A stretch of DNA of 64,000 nt from Procambarus clarkii. Lineage: Eukaryota > Arthropoda > Malacostraca > Decapoda > Cambaridae. Each line of letters opens with the position of its first letter. Positions within the stretch are counted from its first letter, which is position 1. Position numbers and translations under genes: made by a program. A model generated the notes under the pieces. The model saw only the letters and a program-made list of their open reading frames with translations. It made no database searches and had not been told where the DNA came from. Where the stretch lies: assembly GCF_040958095.1 (NCBI RefSeq), contig NC_091193.1, forward strand, positions 28,504,875 through 28,568,874, read 5' to 3'. Shown here one piece after another: positions 11,352-25,633 of the stretch.

Positions 11352-12650
11352 TCAAACTGCGAATACGTGCAGAGAGCCAGAATTTGGCTCCAAAATATAT
11401 CTCAGGCCTCGATATTGGGATGTTTGGGATATTTTGAAAACTGCAGGGGGGGATTGGGACAAATGTGACCAAACGCCGCTTTCAGCACTTGGCATATGTT
11501 TGGTATAAAAAATTCGTAATTTCAAACTGCGAATACGTGCAGAGAGCCAGAATTTGGCTCCAAAATATGGTTCAGGCATCGAAATTGGGATATTTGGGAT
11601 ATTTTGAAAACTGCAGGGGAGTTTGTGAAAAATGTGACTCATTGCCGCTTTCAGTACTTGGCATATGTTTTTTAAAAAAATTTGTAAATTCAAACTGCGA
11701 ATACCTGCAGAGAGCCAGAATTTGGCTCCAAAATATGGCTCAGGCCTCGAAATAGGGATGTTTTGGATATTTTGAAAACTGCAGGGAGGTTTGGGACAAA
11801 TGTGACCAAACGCCGATTCCAGTACTTGGCATATGTTGTGTATAAAAAGTCGTAGTTTCAAACTGCGAATACGTGCAGAGAGCCAGAATTTGGCTCCAAA
11901 ATATGGCTCATGCCTCGAAATTGGGATATTTGGGATATTTCGAAAACTGCAGGGGAGTTTGTGCAAAATGTAACTCACTGCCGCTTTAAGGACTTGGCAT
12001 ATGTTTGGTATAAAAAGTCGTAATATCAAACTGCGAATACGTGCAGAGAGCCAGAATTTGGCTCCAAAATATGGCTCAGGCCTCGAAATTGGAATATTTG
12101 GGATATTTTGAAAACTGCAGGGGAGTTTGTGCGAAATGTGACTCAATGCCGCTTTCAGGAATTGACATATGTTGTGTATAAAAAGTCGTAATTTCAAACT
12201 GCGAATACGTGCAGAGAGACAGAATTTGGCTCCAAAATATGGTTCAGGCCTCGAAATTGGGAAGTTTGGGATATTTTGAAAACTGCAGGGGAGTTTGTGC
12301 AAAATGTGACTCACTGCAGCTTTCAGTACTTGGCATATGTTGGGTATAAAAAGTCGTAATTTCAAACTGCTAATATGTGCAGAGAGCCTGAATTTGGCTC
12401 CAAAATATGGCTCAGGCCACAAAATTGGGATGTTTGGGATTTTTTGAAAACTGGAGGGGAGTTTGTGCAAAATGTGACTCATTGCCGCTTTCAGTACTAG
12501 GCATATGTTGGGTATAATAAGTCGTAATTTCAAACTGCGAATACGTGCAGAGAGACAGAATTTGGCTCCAAAATATATCTCAGGCCTCGATATTGGGATG
12601 TTTGGGATATTTTGAAAACTGCAGGGGGGTATTGGGACAAATGTGACCAA
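11352..12650 (-). other. 432-codon open frame through satellite B2 (not a gene)
   Basis: This is the longest open frame in the window. It is a 56-residue unit repeated almost eight times (core ARIRSLKLRLFIPNICQVL), exactly the translation of 168 bp per monomer. Similar frames lie at 13712-14839 on the minus strand and, on the plus strand of the right array, at 42799-43410, 45326-45907 and 56436-57056. The same monomer is also open in a second frame on that strand and in one on the opposite strand. I see no signal peptide, recognisable domain, splice signals or coding bias. I read it as a by-product of a monomer length divisible by three. Confidence 0.85.
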
Positions 12651-15600
12651 ACGCCGCTTTCAACACTTGGCATATGTTGGGTATAAAAAAGTCGCAATTT
12701 CAGACTTCGAATACGTACAGAGAGCCAGAATTTGGCTCCAAAATATGGCTCAGGCCTCGTAATTGGGATATTTGGCATATTTCGAAAACTGCAGCGGGGT
12801 TTGGGACAAATTTGACCAAACGCCGCTTTCATTACTTGTCATATGTTGTGTATAAAAAGTCGTAATTTCAAACTGCGAATACGTGCAGAGAGCCAGAATT
12901 TGGCTACAAAATATGGCTCAGGCCTCGAAATTGGGAAGTTTGAGATATTATGAAAACTGCAGGGGAGTTTGTGCCAAATGTGACTCACTGCCGCTTTCAG
13001 TACTTGGCATATGTTGGGTATAAAAAGTCGTAATTTTAAACTGCGAATACGTGCAGAGAGCCTGAATTTGGCTCCAAAATATGGCTCAGGCAACGAAATT
13101 GGGATGTTTGGATTTTTGTGAAAACTGCAGGGGTGTTTGTGCATAATGTGACTTATTGCCGCTTTCAGTACTTGGCATATGTTGGGTTTTAAAAAGTCGC
13201 AGATTCAAACTGCCAATCCGTACAGAGAGCCAAATTTTGGCACAAAAATATGGCTCAGGCCTCGAAATTGGGATGTTTGGGATATTTTGAAAACTGCAGG
13301 GAGGTTTGGGAGAAATGTGACCAAACGCCACTTTCAGTCCTTGGCATATGTTGGGTATAAAAAAAGTCGCAATCTCAAACTGCGAATACGTGCAGAAAGC
13401 CAGAATTTGGCACCAAAATATGGCTCAGGTCGCGAAATTGGGATACTTGGGATATTTCGAAAACTGCAGGGGAGTTTGTGCAAAATGTGACTCACTGCCG
13501 TTTTCAGTACTTGGCATATGTTGGGTGTAAAAAGTCGTAATTTCAAACTGCGAATACGTGCAGAGAGCCAGAATTTGGCTCCAAAATATGGTTCTGGCCT
13601 CGATATTGGGATGTTTGGGATATTTTGAAAACTGCAGGAGGGATTGGGACAAATGTGACCAAACGACGCTTTCAGCACTTGGCATATGTTTGGTATAAAA
13701 AAGTCGCAATTTTAGACTGCGAATACGTGCAGTGAGCCAGAATTTGGCTCCAAAATATGGTTCTGGCCTCGATATTGGGATGTTTGGGATATTTTGAATA
13801 CTGCAGGGGGTTTGGGACAAATATGACCAAACGCCGCTTTCATTACTTGGCGTATGTTATGTATAAAAATTCGTAATTTCAAACTGCGAATACGTGCAGA
13901 GAGCCAGAATTTGGCTCCAAAATATGGTATAGGCATCGAAAATGGGATATTTGGATATTTTGAAAACTGCAGGGGAGTTTGTGAAAAATGTGACTCATTG
14001 CCGCTTTCAGTACTTGGCATATGTTGGGTAAAAAAATTCGTAAATTCAAACTGCGAATACGGGCAGAGAGCCAGAATTTGGCTCCAAAATATGGCACAGG
14101 CCACAAAATTGGGATGTTTGGGATTTTTTGAAAACTGCAGGGAGGTTTGGGACAAATGTGACCAAACGCCGCTTTCATCACTTGGCATATGTTGGGTATA
14201 AAAAAGTCGCAATTTCAGACTGCGAATACGTGCAGAGAGCCAGAATTTGGCTCCAAAATATGGCTCAGGGCTCGATATTGGGATGTTTGGGATATTTTGA
14301 AACATGCAGGGAAGTTTGGGACAAATGTGACCAAACGCCGCTTTCTGTACTTCGCATATGTTGGTATAAAAAAGTCGTAATTTCAAACTGCGAATACGTG
14401 CAGAGAGCCAGAATTTGGCTCCAAAATATGGCTCAGGCCTCGAAATTGGGAAGTTTGGGATATTTTGAAAACTGCAGGGGAGTTTGGGCAAAATGTGACT
14501 CACTGCCGCTTTCAGTACTTGGCATATGTTGGGTATGAAAAGTCGTAATTTCACACTGCGAATACGTGCAGACAGCCAGAATTTGACTCCAAAATATGGT
14601 TCAGGCCTCGAAATTGGGAAGTTTGGGATTTTTTGAAAACTGGAGGGGAGTCTGTGCAAAATGTGACTCATTGCCGCTTTCAGTACTTGGCATATGTTGG
14701 GTATAAAAAGTCGTAATTTCAAACTTCGAATATGTGCAGAGATCCTGAATTTGGCTCCAAAATATGGCACAGGCCACAAAATTGGGATGTTTGGGATTTT
14801 TTGAAAACTGGAGAGGAGTTTGTGCAAAATGTGACTCATTGCCGCTTTCAGTACTTGGCATATGTTGGGTATAATAAGTCGTAATTTGAAATTGCGAATA
14901 CGTGCAGAGAGCCAGAATTTGGCTCCAAAATATATCTCAGGCCTCTATATTGGGATGTTTGGGATATTTTGAAAACTGCAGGGGGGGATTGGGACAAATG
15001 TGACCAAACGCCGCTTTCAACACTTGGCATATGTTGGGTATAAAAAAGTCGCAATTTCAGACATCGAATACGTGCAGAGAGCCAGAATTTGGCTCCAAAA
15101 TCTGGCTCAGGCCTCGAAATTGGGATATTTGGCATATTTCGAAAACTGCAGCGGGGTTTGGGACAAATTTGACCAAACGCCGCTTTCATTACTTGTCACA
15201 TGTTCCGTATAAAAAGTCGTAATTTCAAACTACGAATACGTGCAGAGAGCCAGAATTTGGCTCCAAAATATAGCTAAGGCCTCGAAATTGGGATATTTGG
15301 GATATTTTGAACAATGCAAGGGAGTTTGTGCAAAATGTGACTCATTGCCGCTTTCAGTACTTGGCATATGTTGGGTATAATAAGTCGTAATTTCAAACTG
15401 CGAATACATGCAGAGAGCCAGAATTTAGCTCCAAAATATGGTTCAGGCCTCGAAATTGGGAAGTTTGGGATATTATGAAAACTGCAGGGGAGTTTGTCCA
15501 AAATGTGACTCACTGCGGGTTTCAGTACTTGGCATATGTTGGGTATAATAAGTCGTAATTTCAAACTGCGAATACGTGCAGAGAGCCAGAATTTGGCTCC

Positions 15601-15654
15601 AAAATATGGTTCTGGCCTCGATATTGGGATGTTTGGGATATTTTGAAAACTGCA

Positions 15655-16007
15655 GGGGGGGGGGGATTGGGACAAATGTGACCAAACGCCGCTTTCAACA
15701 CTTGGCATATGTTTGGAATAAAAAAGTCGCAATTTTAGACTGCGAATACGTGCAGTGAGCCAGAATTTGGCTCCAAAATATGGTTCAGGCATCGAAATTG
15801 GGATATTTGGATATTTTGAAAACTGCAGGGGAGTTTGTGCAAAATGTGACTTACTGCCGCTTTCAGGACTTGACATATGTTGGGTATAAAAAGTCTTAAT
15901 TTCAAACTGCAAATACGTGCATAGAGAGAGAATTATGCTCCAAAATATGGCTCAGGCCTCGAAATTGGGATGTTTGGGATATTTTGAAAACTGCAGGGGG
16001 GGGGGGG
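15655..16007 (+). repeat. Expanded G-runs after the CTGCA motif
   Basis: In most monomers the CTGCAG motif is followed by 4-6 G. Here two monomers carry expanded runs of 11 G (15655-15665) and 12 G (15996-16007). A third, of 13 G, lies at 20377-20389, and a run of 9 lies near 17174. The pattern fits replication slippage at one fixed monomer position. Exact lengths are also where read errors concentrate. Confidence 0.8.
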
Positions 16008-17839
16008 TTTGGGACAAATATGACCAAACGCTGCTTTCATTACTTGGCGTATGTTATGTATAAAAATTCGTAATTTCAGACTGCGAATACGTGCAGAGAG
16101 CCAGAATTTGGCTCCAAAATATGGTTCAGGCATCGAAATTGGGATATTTGGATATTTTGAAAACTGCAGGGGAGTTTGTGAAAAATGTGACTCATTGCCG
16201 CTTTCAGTACTTGGCATATGTTTTTTAAAAAAATTCGTAAATTCAAACTGCGAATACGGGCAGAGAGCCATAATTTGGCTGCAAAATATGGCTCAGGCAA
16301 CAAAATTGGGATGTTTTGGATATTTTGAAAACCTACAGGGAGGTTTGGGACAAATGTGACCAAACGCCGATTCCAGTACTTGGCATATGTTGGGTATAAA
16401 AAGTCGTAATTTCAAACTGCGAATACCTGCAGAGAGCCAGAATTTGTGTCCAAAATATGGCTCAGGCATCGAAATGGGGATGTTTTGGATATTTTGAAAA
16501 CTGCAGGGAGGTTTGGGACAAATGTGACCAAACGCCGATTCCAGTACTTGGCATATGTTGTGTATAAAAAGTCGTAGTTTCAAACTGCGAATACGTGCAG
16601 AGAGCCAGAATTTGGCTCCAAAATATGGCTCATGCCTCGAAATTGGGATATTTGGGATATTTCGAAAACTGCAGGGGAGTTTGTGCAAAATGTAACTCAC
16701 TGCCGCTTTAAGGACTTGGCATATGTTTGGTATAAAAAGTCGTAATATCAAACTGCGAATACGTGCATAGAGCCAGAATTTGGCTCCAAAATATGGCACA
16801 GGCCACAAAATTGGGATGTTTGGGATATTTTGAAAACTGCAGGGAGGTTTGGGACAAATGTGACCAAACGCCGCTTTCAGTACTTGGCATATATTGGGTA
16901 TAAAAAAGTCGCAATTTCAAACTGGGAATACGTGCAGAGAGCCAGAATTTGGCTACAAAATATGGCTCAGGCCTCGAAATTGGGATATTTGGGATATTTT
17001 GAAAACTGCAGGGGAGTTTGTGCGAAATGTGACTCACTGCCGCTTTCAGGAATTGACATATGTTGTGTATAAAAAGTCTTAATTTCAAACTGCAAATACG
17101 TGCATTGAGATTTTGGCTCCAAAATATGGCTCAGGCCTCGAAATTGGGATGTTTGGGATTTTTTGAAAACTGCGGGGGGGGGTTTGGGACAAATATGACC
17201 AAACGCCGCTTTCATTACTTGGCGTATGTTATGTATAAAAATTCATAATTTCAAACTGCGAATACGTGCAGAGAGCCAGAATTTGGCTCCAAACTATGGT
17301 TCAGGCATCGAAATTGGGATATTTGGATATTTTGAAAACTGCAGGGGAGTTTGTGAAAAATGTGACTCATTGCCGCTTTCAGTACTTGGCATATATGTTG
17401 GGTAAAAAAATTTGTAAATTCAAACTGCGAATACGGGCAGAGAGCCAGAATTTGGCTGCAAAATATAGCTCAGGCCACAAAATTGGGATGTTTGGGATTT
17501 TTTGAAAACTGCAGGGGAGTTTGTGAAAAATGTGACTCATTGCCGCTTTCAGTACTTGGCACATGTTGGGTATAAAAAGTCGTAATTTCAAACTGCGAAT
17601 ACGTGCAGAGAGCCAGAATTTGGCTCCAAAATATGGCTCATGCCTCGAAATTGGGATATTTGGGATATTTCGAAAACTGCAGGGGAGTTTGTGCAAAATG
17701 TAACTCACTGCCGCTTTAAGGACTTGGCATATGTTTGGTATAAAAAGTCGTAATATCAAACTGCGAATACGTGCATAGAGCCAGAATTTGGCTCCAAAAT
17801 ATGGCTCAGGCCTCGAAATTGGGATGTTTGGGATATTTG

Positions 17840-19861
17840 GAAAACTGCAGGGAGGTTTGGGACAAATGTGACCAAATGCCGCTTTCAGTACTTGGCATAT
17901 ATTGGGTATAAAAAAGTCGCAATTTCAAACTGTGAATACGTGCAGAGAGCCAGAATTTGGATCCAAAATATGGCTCAGGCCTCGAAATTGGGATATTTGG
18001 GATATTTTGAAAACTGCAGGGGAGTTTGTGCAAAATGTGACTCACTGCCGCTTTTAGGAATTGACATATGTTGTGTATAAAAAGTCGCATATTCAAACTG
18101 CGAATACGTGCAGAGAGCCAGAATTTGGCTACAAAATATGGTTCAGGCCTCGAAATTGGGAAGTTTGAGATGTTATGAAAACTGCAGGGGAGTTTGTGCC
18201 AAATGTGACTCACTGCCGCTTTCAGTACTTGGCATATGTTGGGTATAAAAAGTCGTAATTTTAAACTGCGAATACGTGCAGAGAGCCTGAATTTGGCTCC
18301 AAAATATAGCTCAGGCAAAGAAATTGGGATATTTGGGATATTTAGAAAACTGCAGGGGTGTTTGTGCAAAATGTGACTTTTTGCCGCTTTCAGTAGTTGG
18401 CATATGTTGGGTTTAAAAAAGTCGCAGATTCAAACTGCCAATACGTACAGAGAGCCAAAATTTGGCACCAAAATATGTCTCAGGCCTCGATATTGGGATG
18501 TTTGGGATATTTTGAAAACTGCAGGGGGGATAGGGACAAATGTGACCAAACGCCACTTTCATCACTTGGCATATGTTGGGTATAAAAAAGTCGCAATTTC
18601 AGACTGCGAATACGTGCAGAGAGCCAGAATTTGGCTCCAACATATGGCTCAGGCCTCGATATTGGGATGTTTGGGATATTTTGAAACATGCAGGGAGGTT
18701 TGGGACAAATGTGACCAAACGCCGCTTTCTGTACTTCGCATATGTTGGGTATAAAAAGTCGTAATTTCAAACTGCGAATACGTGCAGAGAGCCAGAATTT
18801 GGCTCCAAAATATGGTTCAGGCCTCGAAATTGGGAAGTTTGGGATATTTGGAAAACTGCAGGGAGGTTTGGGACAAATGTGACCAAATGCCGCTTTCAGT
18901 ACTTGGCATATATTGGGTATAAAAAAGTCGCAATTTCAAACTGTGAATACGTGCAGAGAGCCAGAATTTGGATCCAAAATATGGCTCAGGCCTCGAAATT
19001 GGGATATTTGGGATATTTTGAAAACTGCAGGGGAGTTTGTGCAAAATGTGACTCACTGCCGCTTTTAGGAATTGACATATGTTGTGTATAAAAAGTCGCA
19101 TATTCAAACTGCGAATACGTGCAGAGAGCCAGAATTTGGCTACAAAATATGGTTCAGGCCTCGAAATTGGGAAGTTTGAGATGTTATGAAAACTGCAGGG
19201 GAGTTTGTGCCAAATGTGACTCACTGCCGCTTTCAGTACTTGGCATATGTTGGGTATAAAAAGTCGTAATTTTAAACTGCGAATACGTGCAGAGAGCCTG
19301 AATTTGGCTCCAAAATATAGCTCAGGCAAAGAAATTGGGATATTTGGGATATTTAGAAAACTGCAGGGGTGTTTGTGCAAAATGTGACTTTTTGCCGCTT
19401 TCAGTAGTTGGCATATGTTGGGTTTAAAAAAATCGCAGATTCAAACTGCCAATACGTACAGAGAGCCAAAATTTGGCACCAAAATATGGCTCAGGCCTCG
19501 ATATTGGGATGTTTGGGATATTTTGAAAACTGCAGGGGGGATAGGGACAAATGTGACCAAACCCCACTTTCATCACTTGGCATATGTTGGGTATAAAAAA
19601 GTCGCAATTTCAGACTGCGAATACGTGCAGAGAGCCAGAATTTGGCTCCAACATATGGCTCAGGCCTCGATATTGGGATGTTTTGGATATTTTGAAACAT
19701 GCAGAGAGGTTTGGGACAAATGTGACCAAACGCCGCTTTCTGTACTTCGCATATGTTGGGTATAAAAAGTCGTAATTTCAAACTGCGAATACGTGCAGAG
19801 AGCCAGAATTTGGCTCCAAAATATGGTTCAGGCCTCGAAATTGGGAAGTTTGGGATATTTT
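17840..19861 (+). repeat. 1011-bp tandem duplication (six monomers, two copies)
   Basis: Positions 17840-18850 and 18851-19861 match almost base for base at an offset of 1011 bp. Shared private variants include GACCAAATGCCGC, TTTGGATCCAAAATATGG, AGTTTGAGATGTTATG and GGGGGGATAGGGAC. Only scattered single-base differences are visible, such as AACGCCACTTTC versus AACCCCACTTTC. The end of copy one (GGGATATTTGGAAAACTG) also starts copy two, so the repeat is directly tandem. Confidence 0.92.
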
Positions 19862-20376
19862 GAAAACTGCAGGGGAGTTTGTGCAAAATGTGATTCACTG
19901 CCGCTTTCAGTACTTGGCATATGTTGGGTATAAAAAGTCGTAATTTCAAACTGCGAATACGTGCAGAGAGCCAGAATTTGGCTCCAAAATATGGTTCAGG
20001 CCTCGAAATTGGGAAGTTTGGGATATTTTGAAAACTGCAGGGGAGTTTGTGCAAAATGTGACTCACTGCAGCTTTCAGTACTTGGCATATGTTGGGTATA
20101 AAAAGTCGTAATTTCAAACTGCGAATATGTAACAGAGAGCCTGAATTTGGCTCCAAAATATGGCTCAGGCCACAAAATTGGGATGTTTGGGATTTTTTGA
20201 AAACTGGAGGGGAGTTTGTGCAAAATGTGACTCATTGCCGCTTTCAGTACTTGGTATATGTTGGGTATAACAAGTCGTAATTTCAAAATGCGAATACGTG
20301 CAGAGAGCCAGAATTTGGCTCCAAAATATATCTCAGGCCTCGATATTGGGATGTTTGGGATATTTTGAAAACTGCA

Positions 20377-20389
20377 GGGGGGGGGGGGG
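20377..20389 (+). repeat. 13-base G homopolymer
   Basis: This is the longest G-run in the left array. It lies directly after AACTGCA and before ATAGGGAC, at the same monomer position as the shorter runs near 15.66 and 16.00 kb. Confidence 0.9.
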
Positions 20390-21603
20390 ATAGGGACAAA
20401 TGTGACCAAACGCCGCTTTCAACACTTGGCATATGTTGAATATAAAAAAGTCGCAATTTCAGACTTCGAATATGTGCAGAGAGCCAGAATTTGGCTCCAA
20501 AATATGGCTCAGGCCTCGAAATTGGGATTTTTGGCATATTTCGAAAACTGCAGCGGGGTTTGGGACAAATTTGACCAAACGCCGCTTTCATTACTTGTCA
20601 TATGTTCCGTATAAAAAGTCGTAATTTCAAACTGTGAATACATGCAGAGAGCCAGAATTTGGCTCCAAAATATGGTTCAGGCCTCGAAATTGGGAAGTTT
20701 GGGATATTATGAAAACTGCAGGGGAGTTTGTCCAAAATGTGACTCACTGCCGGTTTCAGTACTTGGCATATGTTGGGTATAATAAGTCGTAATTTCAAAC
20801 TGCGAATACGTGCAGAGAGCCAGAATTTGGCTCCAAAATATGGTTCTGGCCTCGATATTGGGATGTTTGGGATATTTTGAAAACTGCAGGGGGGATTGGG
20901 ACAAATGTGACCAAACGCCGCTTTCAGCACTTGGCATATGTTTGGTATAAAAAAGTCGCAATTTTGTACTGCGAATACGTGCAGTGAGCCAGAATTTGGC
21001 TCCAAAATATGGTTCAGGCATCGAAATTGGGATATTTGGCATATTTCGAAAACTGCAGGGGAGTTTGTGCAAAATGTGACTTACTGCCGCTTTCAGGACT
21101 TGACATATGTTGGGTATAAAAAGTCTTAATTTCAAACTGCAAATACGTGCATAGAGAGAGAATTTGGCTACAAAATATGGCTCAGGCCTCGAAATTGGGA
21201 TGTTTGGGATATTTTGAAAACTGCAGGGGGGTTTGGGACAAATATGACCAAACGCCGCTTTCATTACTTGGCGTATGTTTTGTATAAAAATTCATAATTT
21301 CAAACTGCGAATACGTGCAGAGAGCCAGAATTTGGCTCCAAAATATGGTTCAGGCATCGAAATTGGGTTTTTTGGATATTTTGAAAACTGCAGGGGAGTT
21401 TGTGAAAAATGTGACTCATTGCCGCTTTCAGTACTTGGCATATGTTGGGTAAAAAAAATCGTAAATTCAAACTGCGAATACGGGCAGAGAGCCAGAATTT
21501 GGCTGCAAAATATAGCTCAGGCCACAAAATTGGGATGTTTGGGATTTTTTGAAAACTGCAGGGGAGTTTGTGAAAAATGTGACTCATTGCCGCTTTCAGT
21601 ACT

Positions 21604-22404
21604 TGGCATATGTTTGGTATAAAAAGTCGTAATATCAAACTGCGAATACGTGCATAGAGCCAGAATTTGGCTCCAAAATATGGCTCAGGCCTCGAAATTG
21701 GGATGTTTGGGATATTTGGAGAACTGCAGGGAGGTTTGGGACAAATGTGACCAAACGCCGCTTTCAGTACTTGGCATATATTGGGCATAAAAAAGTCGCA
21801 ATTTCAAACTGCGAATACGTGCAGAGAGCCAGAATTTAGATCCAAAATATGGCTCAGGCCTCGAAATTGGGATATTTGGGATATTTTGAAAACTGCAGGG
21901 GGTTTGGGACAAATATGACCAAACGCCGCTTTCATTACTTGGCGTATGTTATGTATAAAAAATCATAATTTCAAACTGCGAATACTTGCAGAGAGCCAGA
22001 ATTTGGCTCCAAAATATGGCTCATGCCTCGAAATTGGGATATTTGGGATATTTCGAAAACTGCAGGGGAGTTTGTGCAAAATGTAACTCACTGCCGCTTT
22101 AAGGACTTGGCATATGTTTGGTATAAAAAGTCGTAATATCAAACTGCGAATACGTGCATAGAGCCAGAATTTGGCTCCAAAATATGGCTCAGGCCTCGAA
22201 ATTGGGATGTTTGGGATATTTGGAGAACTGCAGGGAGGTTTGGGACAAATGTGACCAAACGCCGCTTTCAGTACTTGGCATATATTGGGCATAAAAAAGT
22301 CGCAATTTCAAACTGCGAATACGTGCAGAGAGCCAGAATTTAGATCCAAAATATGGCTCAGGCCTCGAAATTGGGATATTTGGGATATTTTGAAAACTGC
22401 AGGG
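21604..22404 (+). repeat. Three-monomer (504-bp) step duplication
   Basis: About 297 bp at 21604-21900 recurs at 22108-22404. Both copies carry the private variants GGATATTTGGAGAACTGC, ATATTGGGCATAAAAAAGTC and AATTTAGATCCAAAATATGG. The offset of 504 bp is exactly three monomers. The sequence between the copies differs, so this is a partial or patchily converted duplicate. Confidence 0.85.
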
Positions 22405-25400
22405 GAGTTTGTGCAAAATGTGACTCACTGCCGCTTTCAGGAAATGACATATGTTGTGTATAAAAAGTCGCATATTCAAACTGCGAATACGTGCAGAGAG
22501 CCAGAATTTGGCTACAAAATATGGTTCAGGCCTCGAAATTGGGAAGTTTGAGATGTTATGAAAACTGCAGGGGAGTTTGTGCCAAATGTGACTCACTGCC
22601 GCTTTCAGTACTTGGCATATGTTGGGTATAAAAAGTCGTAATTTTAAACTACGAATACGTGCAGAGAGTCTGAATTTGGCTCCAAATATCGCTCAGGCAA
22701 CGATATTGGGATGTTTGGGATTTTGTGAAAATTGCAGGGGTGTTTGTGCAAAATGTGACTTATTGCCGCTTTCAGTAGTTAACATATGTTGGGTTTAAAA
22801 AAGTCGCAAATTCAAACTGCCAATACGTACAGAGAGCCAAAATTTGGCACCAAAATATGGCTCAGGCCTCGAAATTGGGATGTTTGGGATATTTTGAAAA
22901 CTGCAGGGGAGTTTGTGCAAAATGTGACTCACTGCCAATTTCAGTACTTGGCATATGTTGGGTATAATAAGTCGTAATTTCAAACTGCGAATACGTGCAG
23001 AGAGCCAGAATTTGGCTCAAAAATATATCTCAGGCCTCGATATTGGGATGTTTGGGATATTTTGAAAACTGCAGGGGGGATAGGGACAAATGTGACCAAA
23101 CGCCACTTTCATCACTTGGCATATGTTGGGTATAAAAAAGTCGCAATTTCAGACTGCGAATACGTGCAGAGAGCCAGAATTTGGCTCCAACATATGGCTC
23201 AGGCCTCGATATTGGGATGTTTGGGATATTTTGAAACATGCAGGGAGGTTTGGGACAAATGTGACCAAACGCCGCTTTCAGTACTTCGCATATGTTGGGT
23301 ATAAAAAAGTCGTAATTTCAGACTGCGAATACGTGCAGAGAGCCAGAATTTGGCTCCAAAATACGGTTCAGGCCTCGAAATTGGTTAGTTTGGGATATTT
23401 TGAAAACTCCTGTGGAGTTTGTGCAAAATGTGATTCACTGCTGCTTTCAGTACTTGGCATATGTTGGGTATAAAAAGTCGTAATTTCAAACTGCGAATAC
23501 GTGCAGAGAGCCAGAATTTGGCTCCAAAATATGGTTCAGGCCTCGAAATTGGGAAGTATGGGATATTTTGAAAACTGCAGGGGAGTTTGTTCAAAATGTG
23601 ACTCACTGCAGCTCTCAGGAATTGGCATATGTTGGGTATAAAAAGTCGTAATTTCAAACTGCGAATATGTGCAGAGAGCCTGAATTTGGCTCCAAAATAT
23701 GGCTCAGGCCACAAAATTGGGATGTTTGGGATTTTTTGAAAACTGGAGGGGAGTTTGTGCAAAATGTGACTCATTGCCACTTTCAGTACTTGGCATATGT
23801 TGGGTATAAAAATTCGTAATATCAAACTGCGAATACGTGCATAGAGCCAGAATTTGGCTCCAAAATATATCTCAGGCCTCGATATTGGGATGTTTGGGAT
23901 ATTTTGAAAACTGCAGGGGAGGATTGGGACAAATGTGACTCATTGCCACTTTCAGTACTTGGCATATGTTGGGTATAAAAAGTCGTAATTTCAAACTGCG
24001 AATACATGCAGAGAGCCAGAATTTGGCTCCAAAATATGGCTAAGGCCTCGAAATTGGGATATTTGGGATATTTTGAACAATGCAGGGGAGTTTGTGCCAA
24101 ATGTGACTCACTGCCGCTTTCAGTACTTGGCACATGTTGGGTATAAAAAGTCGTAATTTCAAACTGCGAATACGTGCAGAGAGCCTGAATTTGGCTCCAA
24201 AATATGGCTCAGGCCACAAAATTGGGATGTTTGGGATTTTTTGAAAACTGCAGGGGAGTTTGTGAAAAATGTGACTCATTGCCGCTTTCAGTACTTGGCA
24301 TATGTTGGGTATAATAAGTTGTAATTTCAAACTGCGAATACGTGCAGAGAGCCAGAATTTGGCTCCAAAATATGGTTCTGGCCTCGATATTGGGATGTTT
24401 GGGATATTTTGAAAACTGCAGGGGGGATTGGGACAAATGTGACCAAACGCCGCTTTCAGCACTTGGCATATGTTTGGTATAAAAAAGTCGTAATTTTAGA
24501 CTGCGAATACGTGCAGTGAGCCAGAATTTGGCTCCAAAATATGGTTCAGGCATCGAAATTGGGATATTTATTTATTTCGAAAACTGCAGGGGAGTTTGTG
24601 CAAAATGTGACTTACTGCCGCTTTCAGGACTTGACATATGTTGGGTATAAAAAGTCTTAATTTCAAACAGCAAATACGTGCATAGAGAGAGAATTTGGCT
24701 CCAAAATATGGCTCAGGCCTCGAAATTGGGATGTTTGGGATATTTTTAAAACTGCAGGGGGGTTTGGGACAAATATGACCAAACGCCGCTTTCATTACTT
24801 GGCATATGTTATGTATAAAAATTCGTAATTTCAAACTGCGAATACGTGCAGAGAGCCAGAATTTGGCTCCAAAATATGGTTTAGGCTTCGAAATTGGGAT
24901 GTTTGGAATATTTTGAAAACTGCAGGGGAGTTTGTGAATAATGTGACTCATTGCCGCTTTCAGTACTTGGCATATGTTGTGTATAAAAAGTCGTAAATTC
25001 AAACTGCGAATACGGGCAGAGAGCCAGAATTTGGCTCCAAAATAAGGCTCAGGCCACAAAATTGGGATATTTGGATACTTTGAAAACTGCAGGGGAGTTT
25101 GTGAAAAATGTGACTCACTGCCGCTTTCAGGAATTGGCATATGTTGTGTATAAAAAGTCGTAATTTCAAACTGCGAATACGAGCAGAGAGCCAAAATTTG
25201 GCTCCAAAATATGGTTCAGGCCTCGAAATTGGGATGTTTGGGATATTTTGAAAACTGCAGGGAGGTTTGGGACAAATGTGACCAAACGACGCTTTCAGTA
25301 CTTGGCATATGTTGGGTATAATAAGTCGTAATATTAAACTGCGAATACGTGCATAGAGCCCGAATTTGGCTCCAAAATATGGCTCAGGCCTCGAAATTGG

Positions 25401-25633
25401 GATGTTTGGGATATTTTGAAAACTGCAGGGAGGTTTGGGACAAATGTGACCAAACGACGCTTTCAGTACTTGGCATATGTTGGGTATAAAAAAGTCGCAA
25501 TTTCAAACTGCGAATACGTGCAGAGAGCCAGAATTTGGCTCCAAAATATGGCTCAGGCCTCGAAATTGGGATGTTTGGGATGTTTGGAAAACTGCAGGGA
25601 GGTTTGGGATAAATGTGACCAAACACCGCTTTC

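Larger units (their letters stand above)
7171..25633 (+). repeat. Satellite B2, left array: 168-bp monomers, about 110 copies
   Basis: The monomer order on this strand is TCGAAATTGGGATGTTTGGG, ATATTTTGAAAACTGCAGGG, a two-state box, CTTTCAGTACTTGGCATATG, TTGGGTATAAAAAGTCGTAA, TTTCAAACTGCGAATACGTG, CAGAGAGCCAGAATTTGGCT and CCAAAATATGGCTCAGGCC. The period is 168 bp through most of the array, but four monomers near 7.2-8.9 kb sum to 643 bp. The two-state box is either GTGCAAAATGTGACTCACTG or GGGACAAATGTGACCAAACG. Variants restricted to this array include AAAAAAGTCGCAATTTCAGA. The array stops in mid-monomer after CACCGCTTTC at 25633. Both CTGCAG and CATATG are present in almost every unit. Monomers are open in several reading frames, but I see no gene. 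Confidence 0.98.

Noticed and set aside
11352..14839. Long minus-strand open frames (432 and 375 codons) as repeat-protein genes
   Set aside because: They are literal translations of the 168-bp satellite with a 56-residue period. Several frames of the same monomer are open, on both strands, and no domain, signal peptide or splice context is present.
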